DNA of 64,000 bases from Streptomyces sp. MP131-18 (GCF_001984575.1 NZ_LZNS01000001.1:4488049-4552048); one strand, 5' to 3'. Numbered from the stretch's first letter, positions 33,991 through 43,583 are shown. Numbers and translations are program-made. The notes: generated by a model not told the origin, from the letters alone.

Positions 33991-36222
33991 CTACTCGGCC
34001 GCGTGTGCGACCCGGAGGCGGGCGGCGGCCCACGACGTATGGTCATAGGAGTTATTGCCGTTCGCGTCGCGTACCACGAGCCGCAGCAGGGAAACCCCCG
34101 TCACGTCCACCTCGACGGCGCGCGGCCCGCCGGCCGCCGTCAGCGTGCCGCTCGCCCAGCGCAGCGTCCCGTCCCCCCACACCTCGGCAACCGTGGCGCC
34201 CGCCGGGCTCTGGCGCGCGGAAAAGTCGTCGATGCCGACCACGGCCGTCAGGCGGGCGGCCCGGCCGCCGAGGTAGTAGACCAGCTCCGACGGCGCGTGC
34301 ACGCCCAGGCCCTTGGCGTGCACGATGCCACCGAAGCTGATCGGGGTGCCGTCCCCCGCCTCCTTGCGGCCGTTGCTCGTGTCGATCTCCACCGGACCCC
34401 AGCCGTTCGCCGCCGACACCCAGTCCAGATCGGACAGATACGCGTCCGCGACCGGCGCGGGCGGCGGCGTACGAACGGTGCGGGCGCCGGTGTAGCGCAC
34501 CGGCGTGCGGCCGTGCCGCGCCGCGCCCTCGGCGCGCACCTGCCACGAACCCGCGGCCGGCCGCGCGCCGGGGAAGACCCGCCAGACCGCGGTCAGCGCC
34601 GCCCCGGGCGCAAGACGGCGCGCGGCCACCGGCGACAGCGGCCGCAGCCGCCAGCCCTCGGGGCCGGTCAGCCGCAGCCGGGCGTCGGTCCAGGCCGCGG
34701 CCGTCGCGTTGGTGAGGGTGACCGTCACGTCGAACGCCTCGCCAGGCAGGGCCAGACCGGGCGCGCCGACCCGGATGCCGAAGCCCTCCCGCCGGTAGTC
34801 CGCCACCCACAACTCGCGCAGCAGCGCCGTCAGTTCGGCGACCCGCGCCGGGTGCGCCGCGGCGAGGTCGGTCGTTTCGCCCGGATCGGCCGCCAGATCG
34901 TACAACTCCAGCTGCCACTCCTCGTCCGGCGCCGTGCGGTCGCGGGCGGGCGCAAACCTGACGGCCTTCCAGTCCTCCCGCCGCACCGCCTCGGCAAGTC
35001 TGAGAATCCGGCCGCCGTCCTCCGCGTTGGCCCGGCGCGTCGAGCCGGGGTCGTTGCGGTACCAGTACAGGTGCCCGTGCCGCGCGGGCCGCCCGCCGCG
35101 GCCCAGCAGCCCGGCGACGGACAGGCCGTCGATGTCGCGCGGCGCCGGGGCGCCGCCCAGGTCGGCCAGCGTCGGCAGCAGATCCGTCAGCTGCGTGGGC
35201 CGTTCGCTGACCGCGCCCGCCTCGACCGTGCCCGGCTGCCACGCCAGCAGCGGAACGCGGACCCCGCCCTCGTACAGGTTGCGCTTGTAGCCGCGCAGCG
35301 GGCCGTTCAGATCGAACAGGTCCGGGTCGGTACCGCCTTCCTCGTGCGGCCCGTTGTCGCTGGTGACGAGCGTGAGGGTGCGCCGGTCGAGACCGAGGAG
35401 CCGCAGCCGGTCCAGCACCGCGCCCACCAGCGTGTCGAGGCGGGTGATCTGCGCGGCGTGGCCCTTGTCGGCCTCGCTCCAGGGCCGGTCGGCGTACTCG
35501 CCCAGCTCCGGGATCTCGCTGGGCGCGTGCGGCACGTTGGGCGCCAGGAACAGCAGGAACGGCGCGTCGGCGTGCGCGTCGAGGAACGCCAGCGCGCGTT
35601 CCTCGATCAGGTCGACGGCGTACGCGCCCTCGGGCACCTCGATGCGCTCCCCGTTGTGCCACAGGTGGGTGGGAAAGTACTCGTGCGCGTGCCCGTGCGT
35701 GAGGTAGCCGAAAAACTCCTCGAAGCCACGGGCGTTGGGGTGGCTCGGCTGCCAGGCCTCCTCCGGGCCGAAACCCCACTTCCCGATGCACGCGGTGCGG
35801 TAGCCGCGGGCCCGCAGCACCTCGGCGAACGTGGTGTCGTCGTCACCGAGCGAGCCCTGCGGCCCGTTGAACGGATTCTCGCGGACCGCGGCATGCCCGC
35901 TGTGCAGGCCCGTCAGCAGCGAGCAGCGGGACGGCGCGCAGACGGCGGCGGTCGAGTACGCCTGCGTGAAGCGCAGCCCCTCGGCGGCCAGCCGGTCCAG
36001 GCGCGGGGTGCTGACCAGGTGCTGCCCGTACGCGCCTGGGCCGCCCCAGCCGAGGTCGTCGGCGAGGACGACCACGAAGTTGGGCGGGCGGCCGTGGCGT
36101 TCGGCACCGCGCTCCGCGTGCTCCGCGCTGTCCGCACGGGCACCGGGCAGCGCGGCGGTCACGCCGCCCGCGGCGGCGGTCACGGCCGAACCGGCCAGGA
36201 ACTGACGACGAGTGGCGGACAC
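33991..36222 (-). CDS. Tat-exported type I sulfatase with C-terminal NPCBM domain
   Basis: This is a 743-residue secreted hydrolase. A twin-arginine signal (SATRRQFLAGSA) is followed by an Ala-rich h-region. The sulfatase domain shows VVLADDLGWGG with metal-binding Asp residues near 55-56. The sulfatase signature CAPSRCSLLTG is at residue 95, where Cys would become formylglycine by action of a maturase encoded elsewhere. TLVTSDNGPH near 300 supplies more metal ligands. The C-terminal ~150 residues resemble the NPCBM carbohydrate-binding module (GGIVHAKGLGVHAPSELVYY). The substrate is probably a sulfated glycan. Confidence 0.92.
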   Translation of the reverse strand: MSATRRQFLAGSAVTAAAGGVTAALPGARADSAEHAERGAERHGRPPNFVVVLADDLGWGGPGAYGQHLVSTPRLDRLAAEGLRFTQAYSTAAVCAPSRCSLLTGLHSGHAAVRENPFNGPQGSLGDDDTTFAEVLRARGYRTACIGKWGFGPEEAWQPSHPNARGFEEFFGYLTHGHAHEYFPTHLWHNGERIEVPEGAYAVDLIEERALAFLDAHADAPFLLFLAPNVPHAPSEIPELGEYADRPWSEADKGHAAQITRLDTLVGAVLDRLRLLGLDRRTLTLVTSDNGPHEEGGTDPDLFDLNGPLRGYKRNLYEGGVRVPLLAWQPGTVEAGAVSERPTQLTDLLPTLADLGGAPAPRDIDGLSVAGLLGRGGRPARHGHLYWYRNDPGSTRRANAEDGGRILRLAEAVRREDWKAVRFAPARDRTAPDEEWQLELYDLAADPGETTDLAAAHPARVAELTALLRELWVADYRREGFGIRVGAPGLALPGEAFDVTVTLTNATAAAWTDARLRLTGPEGWRLRPLSPVAARRLAPGAALTAVWRVFPGARPAAGSWQVRAEGAARHGRTPVRYTGARTVRTPPPAPVADAYLSDLDWVSAANGWGPVEIDTSNGRKEAGDGTPISFGGIVHAKGLGVHAPSELVYYLGGRAARLTAVVGIDDFSARQSPAGATVAEVWGDGTLRWASGTLTAAGGPRAVEVDVTGVSLLRLVVRDANGNNSYDHTSWAAARLRVAHAAE

Positions 36223-36490
36223 GGGACCCCCTGGGCGGCAGGCGCGGCGATGGCGACCACCCGATCATGGGGCAGTTGTGTTGACAGGGTGTGGACACCG
36301 TGTGGCACGCCGGCCGGACGGCCCCGCCCGAACGCCGGGCAGCTGCACGCCCGTTCCCCGTCGCCGCCGGAAAACCCCTCGTCAGCCGTCCGCCGGCCCG
36401 CCCCCCGGCCCCGGACGGCCGCCGGCGCTGCGACGTGCATTCGGAAGAGGCGCGGAACTGCCCCGGAACGACACAGCCGCCCCGGGCCCC
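36223..36490. other. Intergenic region with a small palindrome
   Basis: This 268-base region lies upstream of the sulfatase. GGTGT and ACACC flank two bases at 36288-36299. TTGACA occurs at 36281, but on the plus strand, where no gene follows. I see no open frame with coding character. Confidence 0.4.
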
Positions 36491-37558
36491 CTACGTGACG
36501 TCGAGCCGCACCAGGTCGTCGCCCGACAGCAGCCGCAGCTCATCGCTCCCCGCGACGGGGTAGATGCCGTGCGGCTCGGGAACGTCGAGCACCGCCTGCG
36601 GATCGGACACCAGACCGGTGCCGCCGTCCAACGGGATACGCCACAGCTGCCCGCCCTCGGAGCCCGGCAGCCACAGCGACCCGCGGGAGGCGGCCAGCCC
36701 GGCCGGTGCCTCGCCCGCGGTCTCCCAGACCGCCACCGGCTCGCCCCCCGGCACCACGGACAACAGCCGCGTCCCGCCGTCCCCGCCCGCGTCGACGGCC
36801 CACATCCGGTCGCCGTCCCAGGCCAGGCCGCGCACGTCGGTGTAGGGGCCGGGGGAGTGGATGACGGGCGGCTGCGTCCCGTTCGGATCGATCTGGAGGA
36901 TCTTCCCGGCCAGGGACGTCTCGTCGGCCGCCAGCTCCGGGTCCCCGGCGTCGCCCGTGCCCGCGTACAGCATGCCGTCCGGCCCGAACGCCAGCACCCC
37001 CCCGCCGCGCCCCCCACCGTCGGCCAGCGGGATCGGCTCGTCGAGCAGCGGCACCGGCGTGTCGCCCCAGCTCTGCCAGTCCCGGTCGGGGTAGTAGCGG
37101 AAGCTCGTGATCTCGCCGCCCGCGGGCCCGGCGTAGAAAGCGACGACGTTCACATAGCGGCCGGTGGCCTGCGACGGCACCGCGAGCGCCAGCAGCTCGC
37201 CCGGCACCGTGCCGATCTCGGCCAACTCGCCGTCGCCATCCGCCCGGTGCAGCAGAACGGTGTCGCCGGAGCCGACCAGCAGATCCTCGCCGCCCGGCAG
37301 GCCCGCCACGCAGCACGCCCCGGTGAGGCCCGTGGCCTCGGTGCTCGTCGGGGTCGCGGTGCCCGTCGCGGGCGCGGGGCTCGGCCCCGGCCTGGCGTCC
37401 TCGGTCGCGTCGCCGCCCGGCTCCGGTACGGACGGATCTCCGGTCGGCGTGGGCAGGGCCGGCGGGCCCTCCCGCTCCGCCCGGTCGGCGGCGGGGCCGA
37501 TGCTGCACCCCGCGGCCAGCGCCCCGGTCACCGCGACGACCGCCACGCGGCGCGCCAT
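36491..37558 (-). CDS. Lipoprotein related to PQQ-dependent sugar (glucose/sorbosone) dehydrogenases
   Basis: This is a 355-residue exported lipoprotein. The signal ends in LAAGCSIG, followed by a Pro/Thr/Glu-rich linker and a six-bladed beta-propeller-type domain. Landmarks include VLAFGPDGMLYAGTGDAGDP, AGKILQIDPNGTQPP and VRGLAWDGDRMWAVDAG, which match the soluble quinoprotein dehydrogenase family. Whether it binds PQQ or oxidises sugars is not shown. Such streptomycete lipoproteins are often only homologous in fold. I chose the ATG at 37558 because GGGGA lies upstream; TTG 37579 and ATG 37573 are alternatives. Confidence 0.84.
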   Translation of the reverse strand: MARRVAVVAVTGALAAGCSIGPAADRAEREGPPALPTPTGDPSVPEPGGDATEDARPGPSPAPATGTATPTSTEATGLTGACCVAGLPGGEDLLVGSGDTVLLHRADGDGELAEIGTVPGELLALAVPSQATGRYVNVVAFYAGPAGGEITSFRYYPDRDWQSWGDTPVPLLDEPIPLADGGGRGGGVLAFGPDGMLYAGTGDAGDPELAADETSLAGKILQIDPNGTQPPVIHSPGPYTDVRGLAWDGDRMWAVDAGGDGGTRLLSVVPGGEPVAVWETAGEAPAGLAASRGSLWLPGSEGGQLWRIPLDGGTGLVSDPQAVLDVPEPHGIYPVAGSDELRLLSGDDLVRLDVT

Positions 37559-37583
37559 GCGCCATCCCCGCATGCGCAACTGC

Positions 37584-37919
37584 CTAAATGGACATGCCGT
37601 AGATGATGGTGAACAACGTGCCGAGCGACCCGATGATGAACACCCCGGTCAGACCGGCCACGATCAGCCCCTTGCCCTGCTCGGCGCTGAACGAGTCGCG
37701 CATGGCCGTCGACCCGATGCGCTGCTTGGCCGCGCCCCAGATCGCGATGCCCAGGCAGATGAGAATGGCCAGCGCCATGATCACCTGAATCATCGTCCGG
37801 GCCGAGTCGCCCACCGCACCGAACGGGCCCCAATCAGGGGCAATGCCGCCAATGATGTTGTTGATGTCATCTGGCTGTTCTTCGTCTTCCACCGAACTCA
37901 CCACCCAACTGGCTGCCAA
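37584..37919 (-). CDS. Small two-helix membrane protein, possibly VirB2/conjugation-like
   Basis: This is a 111-residue protein with an acidic head (VEDEEQPDD) and two hydrophobic helices (IQVIMALAILICLGIAIW and LIVAGLTGVFIIGSLGTLF) joined by a short charged loop (AAKQRIGSTAMRDSFSAEQG). I recall similar proteins in streptomycete clusters with type IV secretion-like ATPases, which are not present here. The pattern is reminiscent of VirB2-type subunits; that is inference. The start is probably TTG with GGAGTGAG upstream, though later GTG codons are possible. Confidence 0.72.
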   Translation of the reverse strand: MAASWVVSSVEDEEQPDDINNIIGGIAPDWGPFGAVGDSARTMIQVIMALAILICLGIAIWGAAKQRIGSTAMRDSFSAEQGKGLIVAGLTGVFIIGSLGTLFTIIYGMSI

Positions 37920-38009
37920 CGGTGCTCACTCCGGATTGTGCCACGCCGCGCAGACAGACGAGGACCGCGAGTGAGTGCCTTTCGGGCCGTCGCCCGGCCC
38001 CGGGCCGCA

Positions 38010-39254
38010 TCAGGTCGCGCAGCGCGCCGCCCGCAGCTGCAAGTAGCGCCGCTCCGGCACGCTCAGCGTGCGCCCGGCCGCCAGGCGGTACGCCTCCGCG
38101 GCCGCGGCCGGGCGGCCGGCCCGCTCCAGCAGGTGGCCGCGGACCGCCGCCAGCCGGTGGCCGGCGGCCAGCCGCTGATCCGCCGCCAGCCGCTCCAGCA
38201 GGTCGAGGCCCGTTTCCGGGCCGTGCACCATCGCCACCGCGACCGCCCGGTTGAGACTCACCACCGGTCCTGGCGAAAGCTTCTCCAGCAGCTCGTAAAG
38301 CCCCAGGATCTGCGGCCAGTCGGTGTCCTCGGCACGTTCCGCCTCGCTGTGGACGGCGGCGATGGCGGCCTGCACCTGATACGGGCCCGGCCTGCGGCGC
38401 GAAAGGGCCGCGGTGACGAGACTCACGCCCTCCTCGATCGCCCGCCGGTCCCAGCGCGTCCTGTCCTGCTCGTCCAGCGGCACCAGTGCGCCGCCCGGGC
38501 CCGTCCGCGCCGCGCGGCGGGCGTCCGTCAGGAGCATCAGCGCGAGCAGGCCCTCCACTTCGCCGTTCCCCGGCAGCAGACCGTACACCGCGCGGACCAG
38601 ACGGATCGCCTCGGCGGCGAGGTCCGCCCGGCGCAGCGTGGGACCCGACGTCGCCGTGTGGCCCTCGTTGAAGACCAGGTACAGCACCTGGAGCACGCCG
38701 ACGAGGCGGTGCCCCGCCTCCTCGCCCGCCAGGCGGCCGAAGCGCACGCCCGAGTCGGCGAGCGTCCGCTTGGCGCGGCTGATGCGCTGCGCCATCGTCG
38801 GCTCGGGTACGAGGAACGCGCGGGCGATCTCCGCGGTGGTGAGGCCGCCGACCGCGCGCAGTGTCAGCGCGACGCGGGAGCCCTGGCTCAACTGCGGGTG
38901 GCAGCACAGGAACAGCAGGGTGAGGGTGTCGTCGGCCGAGGGGTACCTGGCCTCGCCCGGCGGCGGCGCGCTGAACTCGTGCCGCGGGGTGAGCGCCGCG
39001 GCCCGTTCCTCCCGGCGGCGCCGCGCCTCCTCGGCGCGCAACTGGTCGGTCAGCCGGCGGGCCGCGACGCGGATCAGCCAGCCGCGCGGGTTGTCGGGCG
39101 TGCCGTCCCGCGGCCACTGCTGCGCGGCGGCGAGCAGCGCGTCCTGAACGGCCTCCTCGGCCGCGTCGAAGTGGCCGTGCCTGCGGACGAGCGCGCCGAG
39201 GACCTGCGGCGCCAGGCGGCGCAGCAGGTCCTCGGCGGGGTGCGGGCCGCTCAT
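38010..39254 (-). CDS. ECF42-group RNA polymerase sigma factor with C-terminal extension
   Basis: This 414-residue protein carries sigma regions 2 and 4 in its first ~180 residues (VRRHGHFDAAEEAVQDALLA, and the helix-turn-helix GLTTAEIARAFLVPEPTMAQ). A ~230-residue helical C-terminal extension follows, rich in TPR-like motifs (VSLNRAVAVAMV, EAYRLAAGRTLSVPERRYL) and matching DUF6596. ECF42 factors are characteristically encoded with a DGPF protein and need the extension for activity. Both features hold here, with the start overlapping the DGPF stop by ATGA. Confidence 0.92.
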   Translation of the reverse strand: MSGPHPAEDLLRRLAPQVLGALVRRHGHFDAAEEAVQDALLAAAQQWPRDGTPDNPRGWLIRVAARRLTDQLRAEEARRRREERAAALTPRHEFSAPPPGEARYPSADDTLTLLFLCCHPQLSQGSRVALTLRAVGGLTTAEIARAFLVPEPTMAQRISRAKRTLADSGVRFGRLAGEEAGHRLVGVLQVLYLVFNEGHTATSGPTLRRADLAAEAIRLVRAVYGLLPGNGEVEGLLALMLLTDARRAARTGPGGALVPLDEQDRTRWDRRAIEEGVSLVTAALSRRRPGPYQVQAAIAAVHSEAERAEDTDWPQILGLYELLEKLSPGPVVSLNRAVAVAMVHGPETGLDLLERLAADQRLAAGHRLAAVRGHLLERAGRPAAAAEAYRLAAGRTLSVPERRYLQLRAARCAT

Positions 39255-39664
39255 GCCTCGGGCGGGGTGTCCATGATCTGGCGGATGACCACGTCGGTCA
39301 CCTTTGACCCGGCAGGGGCGGGACATGCGTGGACGCGCTTGGCGATCTCGGTGACGCGGTCCAGGCTCTCGCACTCCAGGACCCAGTACCCGGCGAGGAG
39401 TTCCTTGGTCTCGCCGAACGGGCCGTCCGAGACGACCTGCGTGCCGTCCCTGCCTGCGCTGACGACGCGCGCCTGGCTGGGGGCGGACAGGCCCGCTCCG
39501 TCGAGGACTTCGCCGGACTCGGCCAGGTCGTTGTTGATGGCCTCCATGTGGGCGAACATCGCCTGGAGGTCCTGCTCGCTCCACGCCGGGTTGCCCTCGG
39601 ACGGCTTGCCGCTCATCGCGTTGTAGGCGGCTTCGCTGCCGTAGATCATGACCAGGTACTTCAT
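39251..39664 (-). CDS. DGPF (YCII-related) domain protein
   Basis: This 137-residue protein contains the eponymous motif, SDGPFGETKE, near residue 81 and opens with MKYLVMIYGSEAAYNAM. The domain is related to YCII (alpha/beta barrel) and is a standard genomic partner of ECF42 sigma factors, although its signal is unknown. The ATG at 39664 is preceded by GGGAGTGAG. The two genes form a translationally coupled pair. Confidence 0.92.
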   Translation of the reverse strand: MKYLVMIYGSEAAYNAMSGKPSEGNPAWSEQDLQAMFAHMEAINNDLAESGEVLDGAGLSAPSQARVVSAGRDGTQVVSDGPFGETKELLAGYWVLECESLDRVTEIAKRVHACPAPAGSKVTDVVIRQIMDTPPEA

Positions 39665-39721
39665 TGCGCTCACTCCCGGGTGGGTCCGTCCGGCGCCCCT
39701 CTCGGGCACCTCTCACAGGGA

Positions 39722-39750
39722 ACGTCGGAGCGGTGGCCGCGTCCTCGACA
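39722..39750 (-). promoter_or_regulatory. ECF42-type promoter upstream of the DGPF/sigma pair
   Basis: Read on the minus strand, TGTCGA (39750-39745) is followed by a 17-base spacer and CGACGT (39727-39722). TGTCGA with a CGA-type -10 is the motif I recall for ECF42 factors. It lies 58 bases before the DGPF start and suggests self-regulation. Confidence 0.65.
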
Positions 39751-39796
39751 CGGGTGCCGGACTTTTTCTGGAATTTTTTTGGCGAGCCCCGCGGGC

Positions 39797-39857
39797 GGGC
39801 GTCCGAGCGTAGCGGCCGTTGAGGCGACCACGGCCCCCGCAACGGCCGCGGACGCCC
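39797..39857. repeat. Interrupted inverted repeat between pseudogene and DGPF operon
   Basis: GGGCGTCC and GCGGCCGTT on the left match AACGGCCGC and GGACGCCC on the right, with a bulge on the left side and a 20-base loop. It may be the terminator of the broken gene on its right, which is transcribed leftwards. Confidence 0.5.
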
Positions 39858-39866
39858 TGGGCGGCC

Positions 39867-40356
39867 GCGGCCGACGCGTTCCGTCGAGAGCGCGAGGTCG
39901 TCGAACAGCACGTCGTAGTGGTCGGGGGTGGGCCCGGCCTGGCAGAGCTGCCAGCCGATGCGGACGGTGTCGAACTCGGGGAAGAGGAAGTCGACCTGGT
40001 TCCCGCCGTGCCGGGTGGTCGTCACGGTGAGGTCGGGCTCGGGCTCCTCGTCGATCCACACGGCGACGCGGTTGTCGGCGGCGTCCCGCTGCCACTCCAG
40101 GCAGGTCCACGCCCCGTCCTCGGCCGGGGCCGACGTGCGCCAGTCCGTCCAGTCGCCCGTGGGTCCGCCGTCGGAGCCGACGCCCCAGAGCGGCACGCGG
40201 TTCCCGACCTCGGGCACGCAACGGCCGCCGATCGGCCGCACCAGGGTGCCGTCGCCGCTGCCGCCGGCGGGCGGTCGCGGTGGCGGCGGTGCCGAGCGCG
40301 AGAGCGGCGAGGAGGGCGGGCAGCCGGCCGGTGGTCTTCGCGGTGCCGAGGCTCAT
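39867..40356 (-). pseudogene. Decayed secreted hydrolase-like (lectin-fold) gene
   Basis: A good ribosome site (GGGGAGCGG), an ATG at 40356 and a signal peptide (MSLGTAKTTGRLPALLAALA and on to GTAATATA) are intact. The reading frame then turns Arg-rich. One base-shift away, in the same direction, a coherent protein core resumes from about 40270 (LVRPIGGRC, then WTCLEWQRDAADNRVAVWID, GNQVDFLFPEFDTVRIGWQL and DVLFDDLALSTERVG). This matches the C-terminal half of a family of secreted streptomycete jelly-roll proteins resembling Cip1 or polysaccharide lyases. About 90 residues between signal and core are missing, and the usual terminal stop is lost. I read it as a deletion plus frameshift. Confidence 0.72.
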
Positions 40357-40524
40357 GTCCGCTCCCCGGGTGGATGGGAGCGCTCCCACCGAGCGCCGCT
40401 CGCACCCTAGGCCAGGCCGCCCCCGGCCGAACCCCCCGCGGTCCCGGTGCGCACCGTCGTGCGCGGCCCCCATGCCATGTCATAGTGCTGACGGACGACC
40501 GTAGTTGCCGGGGAGGGCGGGCCG

Positions 40525-41505
40525 ATGCGGCGGGTTGTGTGGGTGGCGGGCGGCGGTTTCGGCGTCCTCGGCCTCTTCGTCGCCTTCCTCGTCATCGGCG
40601 TCTACACCGCGGGGACGGCCCCGGTGACCGGCTCGGGACGCGGCGGCGGTCAGCTGGCCAGGGACACCGTGCCGCCGGAGTACGAGGAGCTGGTCCAGCA
40701 CTGGGGCAACCTGTGCGACACCCTGTCACCGGCCATACTCGCGGCGCAGCTCGGCCAGGAGAGCGGCTGGCAGACGCATGTGGAGAGCCATGCCAACGCG
40801 CAGGGCATCGCCCAGTTCATCCCGAGCACCTGGGCCACGCACGGCATCGACGCGAACGGCGACGGCGAGGCCAACGTATGGGACCCGGCCGACGCGATCC
40901 CGTCCGCGGCCTCCTACGACTGCTCGCTCGCCGGCTACGTCGAGGACGTGCCGGGCGATCCGGTCGACAACATGCTGGCCGCCTACAACGCCGGTCCGTA
41001 CGCGGTGATCCAGTACAACGGCGTGCCGCCCTACGAGGAGACGCAGAATTACGTGCGCATCATCCGCGGCGCGGAGGCGAGTTTCGCCGCCCCGCCCGAG
41101 GACACGGTGCTGCCGCCGCTCGAACAGGCGGCCACGGCCGTGCACTTCGCACAGGAGCACCTGGGCACCCCGTACGAGTGGGGAGGTGACGGCACGCCGG
41201 AGGACGGCGGAAGGTTCGACTGCTCGGGGCTGACCAAGGCCGCCTACGCGGAGGCAGGCATCGAGCTGCCGCGCGTCGCCAACGACCAGTGGAACGCGGG
41301 CCCGCACCCGGAGCGGGACGAGCTGCTGCCCGGTGACCTGGTCTTCTTCGCGTATGATCTGGAAGATCCACGGAGCATCCACCACGTCGGCATCTATGTC
41401 GGCGGGGGGTACATGATCGACGCGCCGTACACCGGGGCGACGATCCGTTTCGACCCGATCGACTCCCCGGATTACTTCGGGGCCACGCGCCCCGTGGCAG
41501 GGTGA
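40525..41505 (+). CDS. Bifunctional lytic transglycosylase / NlpC-P60 (C40) peptidase
   Basis: This is a 326-residue cell-wall hydrolase. A single N-terminal membrane helix (GVLGLFVAFLVIGVY) anchors it outside the cell. The transglycosylase domain (about 50-180) has its catalytic Glu in QLGQESGW and the family signatures GIAQFIPSTWA and AAYNAGPYAV. The C-terminal NlpC/P60 domain (about 200-326) shows the nucleophile in FDCSGLTKAAY and the histidine in IHHVGIYVGGG. Similar two-domain proteins occur in type IV secretion and conjugation loci of actinobacteria, where they open the wall. Confidence 0.94.
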   Translation: MRRVVWVAGGGFGVLGLFVAFLVIGVYTAGTAPVTGSGRGGGQLARDTVPPEYEELVQHWGNLCDTLSPAILAAQLGQESGWQTHVESHANAQGIAQFIPSTWATHGIDANGDGEANVWDPADAIPSAASYDCSLAGYVEDVPGDPVDNMLAAYNAGPYAVIQYNGVPPYEETQNYVRIIRGAEASFAAPPEDTVLPPLEQAATAVHFAQEHLGTPYEWGGDGTPEDGGRFDCSGLTKAAYAEAGIELPRVANDQWNAGPHPERDELLPGDLVFFAYDLEDPRSIHHVGIYVGGGYMIDAPYTGATIRFDPIDSPDYFGATRPVAG

Positions 41506-41714
41506 CGTCTGCGTCACACCAGGTGAAACCGTGCCCAATGCTTCCCCGCTGAACTGCGGTGATGCGTTGCTGTTCGATAACGCTGCGGCTGTCATTCGAT
41601 GGACGTCGGCACACCAGGGGATGTTTGTGGCGTTACCTGTACCGGCACAGGGGCTCCTCCGCCTTGCCCGCCTCGGCAAGGTCCCCCCACAGCATGAAGG
41701 GGCCGCAACGGCAC

Positions 41715-42482
<768 letters not shown>

Positions 42483-42495
42483 CGGCCGGACGGGG

Positions 42496-42669
42496 TCAGC
42501 CGGGGTGGGCGATGTGGGCCGCGGCTTCGTCTCTGGCCAGGGGGCGGGAGCGGCGGGCGGGGCCCGACCAGCCGCAGCTGCACCGCGGGGCGATGAACGG
42601 TCCGCGCTCCGCGAGGACGACGTGGTGCTCCGGCGCGGCAGGCCCCTGCTGTTCACCCTGGTCGTACAC
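42496..42669 (-). CDS. Small conserved streptomycete protein, 57 residues
   Basis: A GTG start follows a G-rich run (GTAGGGGG) very closely. The product, opening MYDQGEQQGPAAPEHHVVL, contains a CxC motif in PRCSCGWSGPARR and ends in AHIAHPG. The Cys-x-Cys and the charged, non-repetitive composition suggest a real small protein, possibly metal binding. The open frame continues upstream without stop, so the start is uncertain. It is convergent to the PAP2 gene with a 13-base gap. Confidence 0.6.
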   Translation of the reverse strand: MYDQGEQQGPAAPEHHVVLAERGPFIAPRCSCGWSGPARRSRPLARDEAAAHIAHPG

Positions 42670-42747
42670 CCCCCTACCGTAACGGCCGCCGTCAGGTCTC
42701 GTTAGGCGGTGCGAGGACGGACGACGGTGCTGGGGGTGTCGCAGACC

Positions 42748-43554
42748 ATGACGGTGCGGCGGCGCGAGCGGAGAATCGGGGCGGCCCCGGGCGGGGCCGG
42801 CTGTGCCGGGCTGCTCGTGGCCCTGGCGGCGGTGGCCGGCTGCTCGGGGACGGGCGCCGCGGCGGAGGGCGATCCGCGGGCGGCCGTCCGGCAGGCGGCC
42901 GACGTGCTGGCCGAGGCGGGCACCTCGCGGGCGCGCACCGCGATGGAGATGGCTTCGGGTGGGACGCGTATCACGCTGAGTGGCCGCGGGGGGTTCGACT
43001 ACGCGGCGGGCACGGGTGAGCTGCGGGTCAGCCTGCCGGAGGGCAGGCGGGTCACCGAGGTGTTCGTGCCGGGGCGGCTGTTCATGAAGAACCGGGGCGC
43101 GGGCGTGCCCGCGGACAAGTGGGTGCGGGTGGACGTCACCGCGCTCCCCGACGGGAATCTGGTGACCGGCGGCGCCACCGATCCGATCGCGGCGGCCGAG
43201 CTGCTGCGCGGGGCGCGGTCCGTCACGGACCTGGGCGACATCCGGATGAACGGGGAGACGCTGCGGCACTACCGCGGGGTGACCGATATCGCGGCGGCGG
43301 CCTCGGCGGCGGCCGGGGAGTCGAGGAAGCAGCTGGCGGCGGCGGTGGGCGGTTTCGCGCGGACGGAGGTGCCGTTCGACGTCTATCTCGACGATCAGGG
43401 GCGGCTGCGGAAGGTGCGCCACGACTTCACGTTCGCCGATGGCGCGGGGCGGGGCGTGGACGTCACGTCGACCGTGGTGCTGTACGACTTCGGGGTGCCG
43501 GTGGAGGTCGTGCTGCCCGGGGCCGGTGACGTGTTCGCGGGTGCCGTCGGCTGA
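42748..43554 (+). CDS. Lipoprotein of the LppX/LprAFG-like type
   Basis: This is a 268-residue exported lipoprotein. A basic leader (MTVRRRERRIG) and hydrophobic core end in VAGCSGTG, a lipobox. The mature part has a beta-rich pattern (GGFDYAAGTGELRVSL, EVFVPGRLFMKN, LRHYRGVTD) like the lipid-carrying LprAFG fold. Ligand and role are unknown. The start could be GTG at 42709 instead. It is convergent to csoR with a 29-base gap. Confidence 0.8.
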   Translation: MTVRRRERRIGAAPGGAGCAGLLVALAAVAGCSGTGAAAEGDPRAAVRQAADVLAEAGTSRARTAMEMASGGTRITLSGRGGFDYAAGTGELRVSLPEGRRVTEVFVPGRLFMKNRGAGVPADKWVRVDVTALPDGNLVTGGATDPIAAAELLRGARSVTDLGDIRMNGETLRHYRGVTDIAAAASAAAGESRKQLAAAVGGFARTEVPFDVYLDDQGRLRKVRHDFTFADGAGRGVDVTSTVVLYDFGVPVEVVLPGAGDVFAGAVG

Positions 43555-43583
43555 CCGCGGGGCAGGGGCCGGTGGTGGCCCGG

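Noticed and set aside
36270..36310. PHO-box-like repeats (GTCCACACCCT, GTCAACACAAC) on the minus strand upstream of the sulfatase
   Set aside because: Only two weak units, both lacking the TTCA core present in the pstS box; not enough to call.
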